Source: Chondrilla cf. caribensis (lineage: Eukaryota; Porifera; Demospongiae; Chondrillida; Chondrillidae). Taken from it: DNA of 30,000 nt. This document shows positions 1 to 29,220 of this stretch, piece after piece (the first letter of the stretch is position 1; every line of letters starts with the position of its first letter). The position numbers and the translations under genes are program-made. A model generated the notes under the pieces. The model saw only the letters and a list, made by a program, of their open reading frames with translations, made no database searches and was not told where the DNA came from. The stretch covers positions 662,501 through 692,500 of the forward strand of contig OZ026550.1 in NCBI GenBank assembly GCA_964020155.1, in the 5' to 3' direction.

Positions 1-72
1 CTGCACGTACGGGTCGGGTCGTCACTGGTACCTCCGTATACCTGGCGCGGCAGTCACCCGTACGCTAGTATA
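1..72. repeat. Duplicate of the upstream region of gene A
   Basis: This stretch matches 28147-28218 over its full length with only a handful of mismatches and no gaps. In the right-hand copy it lies about 670 bp upstream of the gene A start codon, so another TRPML repeat unit, with its gene start, probably lies to the left of the window. Confidence 0.88.
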
Positions 73-2913
73 TTATTATTATTATTATTATTATTATTGA
101 TATTAAAGTGCATTGTAGGACAGTTGCCCAAAATAGCACTAAATAAAAAATTCCAAAAGTTATTTAGTACCTATTTACTAAATTTTAATAGCTCCTTTCT
201 AGATTTCCACATATTTAGAACAAATCTGGCAATCTTGGGCATTTCCAAACTCTTCAAAATCATGTCACTCTTTTCATCCTCATTCAAGTTTTCAAGATTC
301 TCTTCCTCTCTCATCCAAACCCTATGCAAATCAAGCTTTGTGCATATTGTTAAAAAGTGCTTTTCGTTTTCAATTCCCTCTCCACATAATTTGCAAATTC
401 TATCATCCCTCTTATTTCCTCTCCATCTACCCATCTCCACTTCCAATTTACAACACCCTGCCCTTAATTCAGCCCCTAATCTCCTACAGGATCTATCCTC
501 TATGTATACAATCCCTCCCCTGCCTTCCCCAAGTCTATCTCCGCTCTCTGTCAACTCCCTCCTCCACCATTCTAATTTACTTTTGTTTTTAACTGCTTCA
601 CCCCATTCACCTCTAACAGCTCTCCAAATACTAGATCTTACTATTGAATCAACTTGATAATTATTCAATCCCTCGAATAACTTTGCTCTTATCTCATGCT
701 CTTCTACCCCAAACCATAATGCAAATTTCCTAATCCCTATTCCCCAATCACTATCTTCCCAAGTCGATCTAACTATTTTCTTTATCAGTCTGTTATCTCC
801 CATTCTTTCAATCTTCATCCACAATCTGAAGGCCCGTAACTGAATTTCCCACCTAATTGGCAACCATCCTGCTTCTAGTTCTAAAGCTGTGATTGGAAAT
901 TTTGAATGTACTCCCAAGAAATTTCGAATCGCTGTCAATTGTACTCTTTCTAATTGTTTACCATGCTTTCCCATTAACCCCCACACTTCACAACCATACA
1001 TCATACTTGGTAGAACTAGACTCGTGAATAATTTGGAAAATGACCTCCATCCTATCTGTCCTATTTGTCTTTTCATTCTTATTACCTCGTATAAAGCCTT
1101 CCTTCCCTTATTCAATGCCTCACTAATCATTGCTTTGTCTTCTAAGAATTCATTCAATACTACCCCAAGATATTTGTAAGATTGTGTTGTCTGTATTATT
1201 TGTTCTCCAATTTTGAAGACACATCTGGTTTGTTCTGTCTTTTTCCTTCTAAAATGTATTACATTACATTTCTCAACATTCACTTTCAGATCACAAACCT
1301 TACACCACTCATTAACCACATCAAAAGCTTTATTCAAATTATCATCACTATCAGCAAAAATTGCAAGATCATCTGCATATAATAGCCCTGGTACTTTTGT
1401 AACTTCATCCACTTTAACTCCAAGCCCATTATCTTTTAAAAGTTGTGGTAATTCATTTATTATACAAACTAAACAACAAGGGAGATAGTACGCATCCTTG
1501 GCGTAGGCCAGATTGTACACAAAAAGACTTCCCACATTCCTCCCCAAGCTTCACAGTACATGTCACGTCTTCATAAATCGATTGCATACATTCTAACAAT
1601 TTGCCTTTGATTCCCATTTTCCCCAACTTATCCCATAATTTGTCTCTGTTGACTGAATCATATGCCTTCTGTAAATCAATAAAGCCACACCTTAGACCAT
1701 CCCCTACTTTCGAGTACTTTGATCCCAGCAACGATAACATCAAAATATTATCTACACACCCCCTACCCTTTCTAAAACCATTCTGTTCCTCACATAATAA
1801 CCCATTTGATTCTGCTACCTCAATGAGCCTATTTTTCACAACTGTACAGAATATCTTATATACAACCGAAAGTACACTAATACCTCTAAATTTTCTAGGG
1901 TCTGGCACACCTTTTGAAGTCCCTTTAGGAATTGGCACAATATAACCATTTCTCCAGGCATTGGGAATCTGACCTAACTCTAAACACTTCTCACAAAACT
2001 TGAAGGTGAAATCTGTTACTACCCCATTTTTTACCCATTTTCCTATAATCATATCTTGCCCTGGAGCCGCATTCAGACGCACGTCTCTAATAGCTTTCTC
2101 TACCTCCTCTTTATCTAGTGGCCTATCTAACTCATCAAATTTTCCCCTACTACCACCTGTTACATCTAATTCAGAATCTGTGTCTCTTGTATTATTTTGA
2201 TCATCTTGATTATTCAGCAGCTCATTGAAATGACTCGTCCAAATATCAAAAACCTTGTCCTTCCCTTCAATTAAGTTGCCCCTGCAATCTACTACCTTAT
2301 TAAAATCCACCTTATATTTATCATTACCCATAAGCCCCTTGACCTTCTTCCACCATTTACTAGGATTTCTCCCCTCCAATTCATCTAGTTCAGCACATAG
2401 ATCCTTCTCGAAAGCATGCTTAGCCTTTTCAACCTCCCTCTTATATTCATTTCTACTTTGTATATACTTCCTCCTTTCAATTTTCCCTTTTAGCCATTTT
2501 CTTTCCGCACCATGGAATTCTTTCCTCAACCTCCACAAATCTCTATTAAACCAAGGTTTACTCTTCCTCAACCTTCTCTTGCTAATTGGCTTAATTGGCT
2601 TGCGTTCCAAGCACTCAAAAACAGACCCACAAAACTCCTCATACATTTCATCAATGTTAATAGCACCCATGTTATTTCCTAACTTATTTTCCAAATTCTT
2701 CAGTTTAGGTTGCAGTTGTTCCAAGTATTCTTCCTCATTATTGTTTGGATAGGTCCAGATTATCTTGTTCATAGTGTTTTCATCATCCAAAGACTCATTC
2801 CTATCTCTATTCCTATCTCTAACACTATCTGAAACTACGATGGCCCATCTTAGAAGTGAATGATCAGGCTTCCTAGTTAGGATATCTCTATTGTAGTTAG
2901 GATATCTCTATTG
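73..2913 (-). mobile_element. 5'-truncated non-LTR (LINE-type) retrotransposon
   Basis: The element lies on the minus strand. Its 3' end is a (TAA/AAT)n tail at about 71-100, after a short 3' UTR. Its 5' end, near 2890-2913, cuts into the C-terminus of an apurinic-like endonuclease domain, so most of that domain is missing, as expected from incomplete target-primed reverse transcription. A 20-bp perfect tandem duplication (2874-2893 and 2894-2913) marks the 5' junction. TAGTAT occurs on both sides (66-71 and 2915-2920) and may be a short target-site duplication. TAA-type tails are known in I-like and some other LINE clades; I do not assign a clade. Confidence 0.9.
171..2907 (-). pseudogene. 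Broken retrotransposon ORF2: endonuclease end, reverse transcriptase, zinc knuckle
   Basis: Reading from 2907 down, the frame begins in the end of the endonuclease domain (KPDHSLLRW, with the conserved Asp-His). A basic linker follows (PWFNRDLWRLRKEFHGAERK), then the reverse transcriptase: FRGISVLSVVYKIF, EEQNGFRKGRGCVDNI, FIDLQKAYDSVNRDKLW and SGLRQGCVLSPLLFSLY. A single-base insertion at about 1455-1463 shifts the frame and causes a stop. The next frame continues with the catalytic YADD box (1379-1368), the thumb region and a C-terminal CX2CX8HX4C zinc knuckle near 330-410, ending at 171. No RNase H domain was seen. With the frameshift and 5' truncation it cannot act autonomously. Confidence 0.92.
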
Positions 2914-3359
2914 ATAGTATTGTATATTAGTACTGTTTCTATATTAACAGATGCTATATAATTATTATAACAGCAGATGAAGTCCTGTTGGGCATGGTCC
3001 GAATTGGAACATGCATATGCATATAGTACAGTGTCTGCTTGTATGACTGTCGCTCACCTTGGAGGGTAGGAGCTAGCTACGCAACATGTACCAATGTATA
3101 TGCGCTCACACACGCATGTAAACACACACACACACATCTAACCACCACCACCCACTGTAAAATCACTATCCTTGAATTCAACAGAGATTAAAATCAGCAA
3201 GCACCACATAGGTACATATTCATATTATCACACAATGCACAGATTAACATAATAAGACATGCACACTGTTCATTAAACAATGATTTAAATAATAATTGTA
3301 ATTATAATTACACAAGTGAATGGTGCTATTATTGTTAATGTACATTAGCCAACATCTGT
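2914..3359. other. 3' flank of cassette B, duplicated at the right of the window
   Basis: No gene is seen. From about 2921 this stretch is alignable with 28520-29055 downstream of gene C, showing that both 3' ends belong to one duplicated segment. It contains a short (CA)n at 3123-3136 where the right copy has a much longer tract. An AT-rich patch at 3283-3310 is shared. Confidence 0.85.
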
Positions 3360-3429
3360 CTAATCACCAAATCCATCATTGCTGTCATCACTGACATGAC
3401 CTTCACCTTCTGGAGTGAAAACTGGGAGA
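3360..3429 (-). CDS. TRPML: Cassette B exon 16' (last exon, stop)
   Basis: Encodes the split Ser, then LPVFTPEGEG and an acidic end (DDSNDGFGD), with TAG at 3362-3360. The acceptor TCCTACAG| is preceded, 38 nt upstream, by a 79-bp sense (CA)n tract. The counterpart in gene C at 29056-29131 ends in the same NDGFGD. Confidence 0.87.
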
Positions 3430-3466
3430 CTGTAGGACCAAATATCAGAGAAACAGGATATTAAGT

Positions 3467-3547
<81 letters not shown>

Positions 3548-4038
3548 TCTGTGTGTGTATATAGGTCATACTGGATGCAATAAAAACACAAATACACACA
3601 CTCACAATCAATCTATACATGAACACATACATAACTGAACACCATTTATACTTTCTCTCTCTAATACAGTGGGACCTCTCTATTACAAACCTATGAATTA
3701 GGAAAACCTCTGTAATAAAGACACCATTCTGTGTCCTGGTGTAGTACAGTAGTATATGAAATGACCTCTGAATTGAGAAAACCTCTGTAATAAGGACATA
3801 ATAGTGGAGCTCCCAAGGTGTCCTTAATAGAGAGGTTCTACTGTACACACAGTATCAAACATGAACACATATTACAAAGAACATCACACCTTCTTGATAA
3901 TCTTGGAGAAGGTTTTGGGCTGATGGAGTTCAAGGACACAAAGTCATCTCCTTCACTCTGATCTTCCTTCATACTGAACAGAGGTCCGAGTCGAGGTCTT
4001 GCCGTGTGTCCTGGAGGAGAAAATCATTGTGAGTCATG

Positions 4039-4074
<36 letters not shown>

Positions 4075-4839
4075 CATGTGTGTGCGCGTGCGCGCGTATG
4101 TGTCCATATTCGCATGTGTGGGAATGTTTTAAAGTGTACATTTGTATGTACATACGTATGTACGTATGTAAACTATTATAATGCATGCATGCATGAACAG
4201 TCCAGCTTACTCAGGGGGTACCTTGAAGAAAAATCTGGACATCCTATGAAAGGTCCTTACTATCAGTAGTGAGTGGATTATCAGCTGTATGCATGTACTA
4301 AGCATGGTGTTTACTAGGCACGTTGCACTGCACATACATCTCATGTACACGGTTGGTACGTACGTATATTCTACTATTTCTCTAGCTTGCCACACAGAAC
4401 TCACTGTGACCAGGCGCGTTGATAGAACCAATGCTTCGTACCGGAGAATGCATTACTTCAGATCTCGGGGTACCTGGGTCACTACGGTAACCACCATCTG
4501 TTCCCTCACTGTTGCTGTTGTCATGGTGATCATCACCCCGGTCCTCGTTCACCTGCCCGTTGCCCTGGTTCACTAGAATGAACCCCTCTCTAGTTTGTAC
4601 CTCCTGGACTTCCTGGAAGGTGGGCCTCATCTTTCTGAGAGCTCTTCTCCTTCTCTTCCAACCTTCCATCCCACCAAGAGCAAACTCATGTAAGAATCCT
4701 TTGGACCTCATGTACCAATGTTCCTGGAGATAGAAGAAAGTGTGTGTGTGCGGGTGTGTGTGTGCAATTGAAAGGGCAGGTCATTTTGTGTGACTGCTTT
4801 TAATTATACTTGTATATACTGCTTAATTGTTATGAAACA

Positions 4840-4913
<74 letters not shown>

Positions 4914-5460
4914 CACACACTCTAGTACACACTACCAACTCACATTCAAGGTCTCATATGTATCTGAGATCAGTCCAATGAACACACTCAACACAACGTA
5001 AATGAACAGAGATATGAAGAGATAGAGGTAGACTTTGCTGAACACCCAGATGGCCCATGAGGTATCAGGCATCTCTTTGTACGTTGCAAACATGTCATCG
5101 CCGTTGAGCAGAGAGAACAGACACTCTGATGTCACTGACAAATCCTTGAACTGGGTAAAAAAATGGAAGTGGAAATGGGAATTGGAATTCATATGAATGA
5201 ATACTTCAGTAATGACATACACTGAAGTCTGAAACTAAAAATGGGTTTCTAAATGAAAATAAAACTATAAAATAACTGAACTCAATACTTTCACAGTTCT
5301 TCGTGTTATTATGTACATATGTATGTACATCAATAGCAGGATTGAAAACATTTTGAACCCATTACAACAAAGACACACACAACACACACAGCACATGTGC
5401 AAACACACACAACACACAAGAGTATACACGCACATGCACGTACGTATGTACGTACATGCC

Positions 5461-5499
<39 letters not shown>

Positions 5500-5546
5500 A
5501 CACACACACACACACAACACACACAAGTATACATGCACATATGTAT

Positions 5547-5634
<88 letters not shown>

Positions 5635-5755
5635 TATCATGGTAGGGTCCCAGTACCAACCACCCACAGAACAGGAAGGCAATGTACAGGATACCTGCAC
5701 AGACTGCAAACCTTATGACAGTAGGGAGTGAGAGCTGCAGTGTCAGCAGTAGAAT
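3360..5755 (-). CDS. TRPML: Cassette B: five-exon duplicate of the TRPML pore and tail
   Basis: Exons 5755-5633, 5150-4944, 4723-4474, 4010-3890 and 3429-3360 total 771 nt: 256 codons plus stop, all phases consistent. They repeat S5, the NGDDM pore, S6 and the cytosolic tail of gene A. No S1-S4 exons occur between 5756 and 8054. The first exon has an intact acceptor in phase 0, matching the donor of gene A exon 11, so exon 11 could join either cassette; a B isoform would be 801 residues. All splice sites are intact and there are no stops or frameshifts, which argues against a decayed pseudogene. The last two exons are almost identical to those of gene C at the right edge. The alternative is a 5'-truncated tandem gene copy without its own promoter. 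Confidence 0.85.
3468..3546. repeat. (TG)n microsatellite, intron 15' acceptor side
   Basis: 79 bp of TG on the plus strand, (CA)n on the transcribed strand, ending 38 nt upstream of the exon 16' acceptor. The homologous tract in gene C (29172-29218) is shorter. Confidence 0.98.
3665..3845. mobile_element. Pogo/Tc1-like MITE in the intron between exons 15' and 16'
   Basis: Terminal inverted repeats TACAGTGGGACCTCTCTATT and its near complement end in ACTGTA, matching at 19 of 21 positions, with TA at both ends as the likely target duplication. The interior repeats the motif AACCTCTGTAATAA. It has no coding capacity, so it is a non-autonomous element. An orthologous copy lies at 29324-29503, so the insertion predates the segmental duplication. 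Confidence 0.8.
3890..4010 (-). CDS. TRPML: Cassette B exon 15' (C-terminal tail)
   Basis: Encodes 39 full codons with split codons at both ends (phase 1 in, 2 out). Contains MKEDQSEGDDFVSLNSISP. A TRPML1-type lysosomal dileucine signal is not obvious. The acceptor is CTCCTCCAG| and the donor AGAAG|GTGTGA. It is almost identical to gene C exon 15'' at 29548-29668. Confidence 0.88.
4041..4073. repeat. (TG)n microsatellite, exon 15' acceptor side
   Basis: 33 bp of TG on the plus strand, (CA)n in sense, 30 nt upstream of the exon 15' acceptor. Gene C has a much longer tract at the same place (29709-29793). Confidence 0.97.
4474..4723 (-). CDS. TRPML: Cassette B exon 14' (cytosolic tail)
   Basis: Same length (250 nt) and phases as gene A exon 14, and nearly the same sequence: basic cluster, then the hydrophilic Asp/Asn-rich part. 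The acceptor is ATCTCCAG| and the donor CCCAG|GTACCCC. Past the donor the frame remains open to a stop at 4384-4382, as in cassette A but with unrelated residues. Confidence 0.9.
4844..4910. repeat. (AC)n microsatellite, exon 13' donor side
   Basis: 67 bp of AC on the plus strand, (GT)n in sense, starting 33 nt after the exon 13' donor. A short TG tract (4740-4763; (CA)n in sense) lies at the other end of the same intron. Confidence 0.98.
4944..5150 (-). CDS. TRPML: Cassette B exon 13' (pore, filter, S6)
   Basis: 69 codons in phase 0. The pore helix and NGDDM filter are identical to cassette A. The loop after the filter reads FATYKEMPDTSWA where A has YTTYKDMPQTPTA. S6 is identical in protein sequence. 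The acceptor is TTTTACCCAG| and the donor AAT|GTGAGT, with a sense (GT)n tract starting 33 nt into the intron. Confidence 0.96.
5464..5632. repeat. (AC)n microsatellites, exon 12' donor
   Basis: Two AC tracts (5464-5516 and 5549-5632) separated by a short ATGCACATATGT spacer. On the sense strand the donor of exon 12' is the first GT of the (GT)n run. Confidence 0.98.
5633..5755 (-). CDS. TRPML: Cassette B exon 12' (S5)
   Basis: 41 codons in phase 0 encoding the same S5 as gene A exon 12. The last 109 nt are identical to the A copy, synonymous sites included; the few differences are at the 5' end. The acceptor CATCCTGTAG| differs from that of the A copy. The donor AAG|GTGTGTG is the start of an 84-bp (GT)n tract on the sense strand. 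Confidence 0.94.
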
Positions 5756-5808
5756 CTACAGGATGAAGTCAGGATAACTTTGAACAACTCAGTAATATAA
5801 TATATATA

Positions 5809-6793
5809 CAGCCCTTGGTGACCAGCAATGTGATGTCAAATTACCTGAGTTATCACCACAAGCTTATTACAATTATAATGAAATGTACATACAAATGTAT
5901 AATGCTATGTGACATATGGACACCTGAGAGAGTTTTCATCTGCAACACAACCTATCAATTTTGTTATCAAAAGGACCGTATTAGTTCCAGGAGTGTGTTC
6001 GTGCATTTGTATTAGATCTATGATGCATTATGTGCACACAGGAGAGGCCTTGGTGACAAGCATAAAAATTGACATTTTCTTGCTTGTCACCACAAGGCCC
6101 ATAGCACACTGAAGACGGTTTGTATGCATCCAAAATTGTGTTGGTGAGTTTGGCACGGACACTGGACAGCCCTTGGTGACCAGCAACGTGATGTCAAATC
6201 ACCTGAGTTATCACCACAAGGCGTATTACACTTATATTGAAATGTACATACAAATGTATAATGCTATGTGACATATGGACACCTGAGAGAGTTTTCATCT
6301 GCAACAAAACTTTTCAATTTTGTTATCAAAAGGACCGTATTAGTTCCAGGAATGTGTCCGTGCATTCGTATTAGATCTGTGATGCATTATGTTCATACAG
6401 GGGAGGCCGTGGTGACAACCATAAAAATAGACATTTTTTGCTTGTCACCACGAGGCCCATAGCATACTCAGGACGGTTTGTATGCATCCGAAATTGTGTT
6501 GGTGAGTTTAGCACAGACACTGGGCAGCCCTTGGTGACCAGCAACGTGATGTCAATCACCTGAGCTATCACCACAAGGCGTATTAGACTTATATTGAAAT
6601 GTACATACAAATGTACAATGCTATGAGCCTTATGGACACCTGGCAGAACTTTCATCAGCACCAAAACCTATCATTTTTGTTATTAATAGGATCGCATTAG
6701 TTCTAGAAGTGTGTCTGTACATTCGTATTAGATCTAGGATGCATTATGTGCACACAGGAGAGGCCGCGGTGAGAAGCAAAAGTTTGACATTTC
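5809..6793. repeat. 358-bp tandem repeat, about 2.7 copies
   Basis: Units start at 5809, 6167 and 6525 (each begins CAGCCCTTGGTGACCAGCAA), an exact 358-bp period; the third stops at about 6793. Each unit contains CCTTGGTGAC and, further on, a TCACCACAAGG complement, so each can fold. No coding potential was recognised. A fourth, more diverged partial copy is at about 7635-7785. Confidence 0.92.
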
Positions 6794-7630
6794 AGATTTA
6801 GTTGAGGACATGAACTAACTTAGGGTTAGCAATTTCCATCTCAATAGGTGGCCGTTAACCCCAGCTACATTGGAAGGTGCTAAGTATATTTTCAATGTAC
6901 GGGAGAGTATAAGAGAGAAACGCTAAGCACCTTTTTGCATAGCTCATGGAGGAGGGGGCATGTCAACTTGTATTTTTAGACAGATCTAGCTGGGACGTGA
7001 ACTAACTTTTTAAACAATTTTCATCTCAATAGGTGGCCCGTAATCCCTGGTACATTCAGAGGTGTTTAATACTTTTTCATTGTATGGGAGAGTATAGGAG
7101 AGAAAACACTAAGCACCTATTTGCATAGCTCATGGGGGAGGAGGCCTGTCAGCTTGATATTTTAACCAGACCTAGCTGGGGACATAAACTAACTAATTAA
7201 ACCATTCCAACATCAATAGATGGTCCATAACCCCAGCTACATTCGGAGGTGCTTAATACTTTTTCAATGTATGGGAGAGTATAGGAGAGAAAACGTTAAG
7301 CACCTTTTTGGATAGCTCATGGGGGAGGAGGCGTGTCAGCTTCATATTTTACCTAGACATAGCTGATGACATAATCTAACTTATGAAACCATTCCCACAT
7401 CAATAGATACCCCGTAACCCCAGCTACATTCGGAGGGGCTTAATTATTTTTTCAAAGTATAGGAGAGAAAATGCTAAACACCTTTTTGCATAGCTCATGG
7501 GGGAGGAGGCGTGTCAGCTTGATACTTTAGTCAGACATTGCTAAGGACATCAACTTACATATAAAACAAATCCCACATAGGCCTATATAGCTACATTCGG
7601 AAGTGCTTAATATTATTTCAATGTATGTAC
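6794..7630. repeat. About 185-bp tandem repeat, inverted relative of the intron 11 satellite
   Basis: Four diverged units; AGCTCATGG occurs at 6941, 7127, 7314 and 7492 (spacings 186, 187, 178). The reverse complement of a unit (TTGACATGCCCCCTCCTCC, then CTATGCAAAAAGGTGCTTAG, then TACTCTCCC) follows the same order as the long satellite monomers in intron 11, so this is an older, inverted member of the same family. Confidence 0.82.
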
Positions 7631-7634
7631 TATC

Positions 7635-7785
7635 TCGTTGGTTATCAGAAGGACAGTACCACTACCAGGAGTGTGTCCATGCATCCGTATTTGAGTTATA
7701 ACGCATCATGTGGGCACTGGAGAGGCCGTGGTGATCAACAATAAAATTTGACATTATTATGCTGGTCACCCCTTGTTAGCCACCT
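7635..7785. repeat. Diverged partial copy of the 358-bp repeat
   Basis: Contains the landmarks of the 358-bp unit in order (GTTATCAGAAGGAC, AGGAGTGTGTCCATGCAT, GGAGAGGCCGTGGTGA, AATTTGACATTAT). It lies on the far side of the 185-bp array and overlaps the portion also present in the third copy, so it is a separate degraded copy rather than the other half of a split one. Confidence 0.75.
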
Positions 7786-8054
7786 CCATGTCCGTACATG
7801 CCCCATGCACCTCTAGAAGGTTGTGTGTGCAACATTACATATTCTATAATATTATACGTATGACGCCTCACAGGTACACTGGATGAAAATGAATAAATAT
7901 TTCAAAATCAATCACATAATAGTTCAATAATCCACTGATAAACCTTAATAAATAATCAAATAAAATTATAATAATTAATAAATTTCACCAGGATGGTGGA
8001 TGCATACTGTGACAATGATCACAATTTTATAATAAATTATTGTCCTTTAAAATG
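7786..8054. other. AT-rich 3' flank of gene A
   Basis: No gene seen. Very AT-rich, with runs of AATAAAT on the plus strand (the opposite strand to gene A). It probably carries the 3' UTR and polyadenylation site of gene A, but no exact AATAAA on the minus strand is visible, so the site is not placed. Confidence 0.5.
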
Positions 8055-27480
<19,426 letters not shown>

Positions 27481-27495
27481 GTTCAGAATGTTCTA

Positions 27496-28727
27496 TGAAA
27501 AGGAACAGTCCTCATTACTTATGATTATAATACTACTATTCTTAATATAAATAAGTAAATTAAAATGTTAGAATTAATATTACTTATGATCGAGTTACTG
27601 GTTTCCGCGTTCGATGTTGACATGTCCTACCTGGTAGTGCGTTTTAAAACCTTGGTGGAGCCGAATTGGGGTAACTTAGAGCGTTTTTTAAGCGGTTTTT
27701 ATCAAGCCGGGCTTTCGAAATGATTTTCAATCACCCTATACGAATCTATGGAAATAAAATTTAATCGACACACACACGCGCGAATCACAGTATAACCCAC
27801 TCTTTCTCCTAGCTCAACAATCTCATATCGTACAAGACCTTCCATCAAATGCAGGGAGTTGGCAAAACAGGAGAATTAACGTACTGCGGGTGAAGCTAAA
27901 ATATTAAGTACTACAATCGTCAACTAGGGGAGAAAAGCCATACGTGTAGAGGAGTTCCGCTATAGCTGGTCGGATCACCACATAAGACGAACTACAATCG
28001 CGGATCGATGCGTTCGTACCCTTCAGATTAACTCCGACACACATGTACACACGTACGATAACTGCTACCTATATATACACGCGCACCTGGTTTTCTGTAT
28101 TACATACCCCACTCGGAACTGGATAGCATAGCCTGGTATGGGCCCACTGTACTTACGGGTCGCGTCGTCACTGGTACCTCCGTATACCTGGCGCTGCATT
28201 CACCCGTAGGCTAGTATAAAAACCAGCTAATTCCCCAAAATACGTGATTATAATTAATTCATACCTACTCATTAGACCGGGCCATCTGCATAAACGAAAC
28301 AATGGGGAAAAGCTTACATTGGTTTGTTCCGCTGGGGGTGCCGATTACCAGATATTACTTAGTGGTTATTACATGGGCACGAGGGCAATATGAAAATACC
28401 GAGGGTGAGTGTTTTTTATAATGCCATGCTGCTTGAGTGTCCAGTGTCTTAACCAGTATAGCATCCATTGCTAACATGTTATGCTGTTGCTAGCGCTTTA
28501 TACATTATAAAATTATTGCTGTATATTAGTACCATTTCTATGGTAACGGATGCTATCTAATTATTATAACAGCAGATGAAGTCCTGTTGGGCCAGGTCCG
28601 AATTGTAACATGCGTATTATAGTACAGTGTCTGCTTGTATGACCGTCGCACTCCTTGGAGGGTAGGAGCTATGCAATATGTACCAATGCATATGCACGCA
28701 CACACGCATGTAAACACATACACATGT

Positions 28728-28786
<59 letters not shown>

Positions 28787-28788
28787 TG

Positions 28789-28823
<35 letters not shown>

Positions 28824-29055
28824 ACACACACCTAACCATCAACCACCCACTGTAAAATCACCATACTTAAATTCAACAGAGATTAAAATCAGCAAGCACC
28901 ACATAGGTACATATTTGTATTATCACACAATGCACAGATTAACATAATAAGACGTGCACACTGTTCATCAAACAATGATTTAAATAATAATTGTAATTAT
29001 AATTACACAAGTGAATGGTGCTATTATTGTTATTGTACATTTAGCCAACATCTGT
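27496..29055. other. Intergenic region between gene C and gene A, expected promoter of gene A
   Basis: About 1.56 kb from the upstream in-frame stop of gene A to the gene C stop codon. The 28147-28218 part repeats at 1-72 and 28520-29055 repeats at 2921-3359. The 294 bp in between (28219-28512) has no counterpart on the left, where the retrotransposon sits. It must contain the gene C 3' UTR and the gene A promoter, but no TATA box or initiator can be placed with confidence. Confidence 0.7.
28729..28821. repeat. (AC)n microsatellite downstream of gene C
   Basis: 93 bp of AC with a GCATGCACGC interruption, about 235 bp past the gene C stop. The left copy (3123-3136) is only about 14 bp long, so the tract expanded or contracted after duplication. 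Confidence 0.97.
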
Positions 29056-29169
29056 CTAATCACCAAATCCATCATTGTTGTCATCATCTCTGAGCTGACC
29101 TTCACCAGCTTGTGGAGTGACAACTGGGAGACTGTTACGATAAAATATCAGAGGAACAGTATATTAAGT

Positions 29170-29220
<51 letters not shown>

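Noticed and set aside
171..2752. Plus-strand open frames over the left end (for example 97-657, 1601-1945 and 2255-2752)
   Set aside because: They lie antisense to the retrotransposon ORF, are rich in Ser/Leu/Pro as expected for a mirror of a coding frame, and show no recognisable domain.
4932..5222. Polycystin-2 or another TRP family instead of mucolipin
   Set aside because: The pore reads ECLFSLLNGDDM, S5 ends in GW.VLGPYH.K, and the luminal cysteines are spaced 31 residues as in TRPML1. Polycystins have a different filter and a much larger luminal domain.
5265..5731. Open frames made of His-Thr or Cys-Val repeats
   Set aside because: They are translations of (AC)n/(GT)n microsatellites, here and at 8072-8614, 9487-9883, 22196-22462, 24145-24456, 24615-24824, 25055-25793, 26441-26789, 28553-28835 and 29611-29951. 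Only the parts overlapping assigned exons are real.
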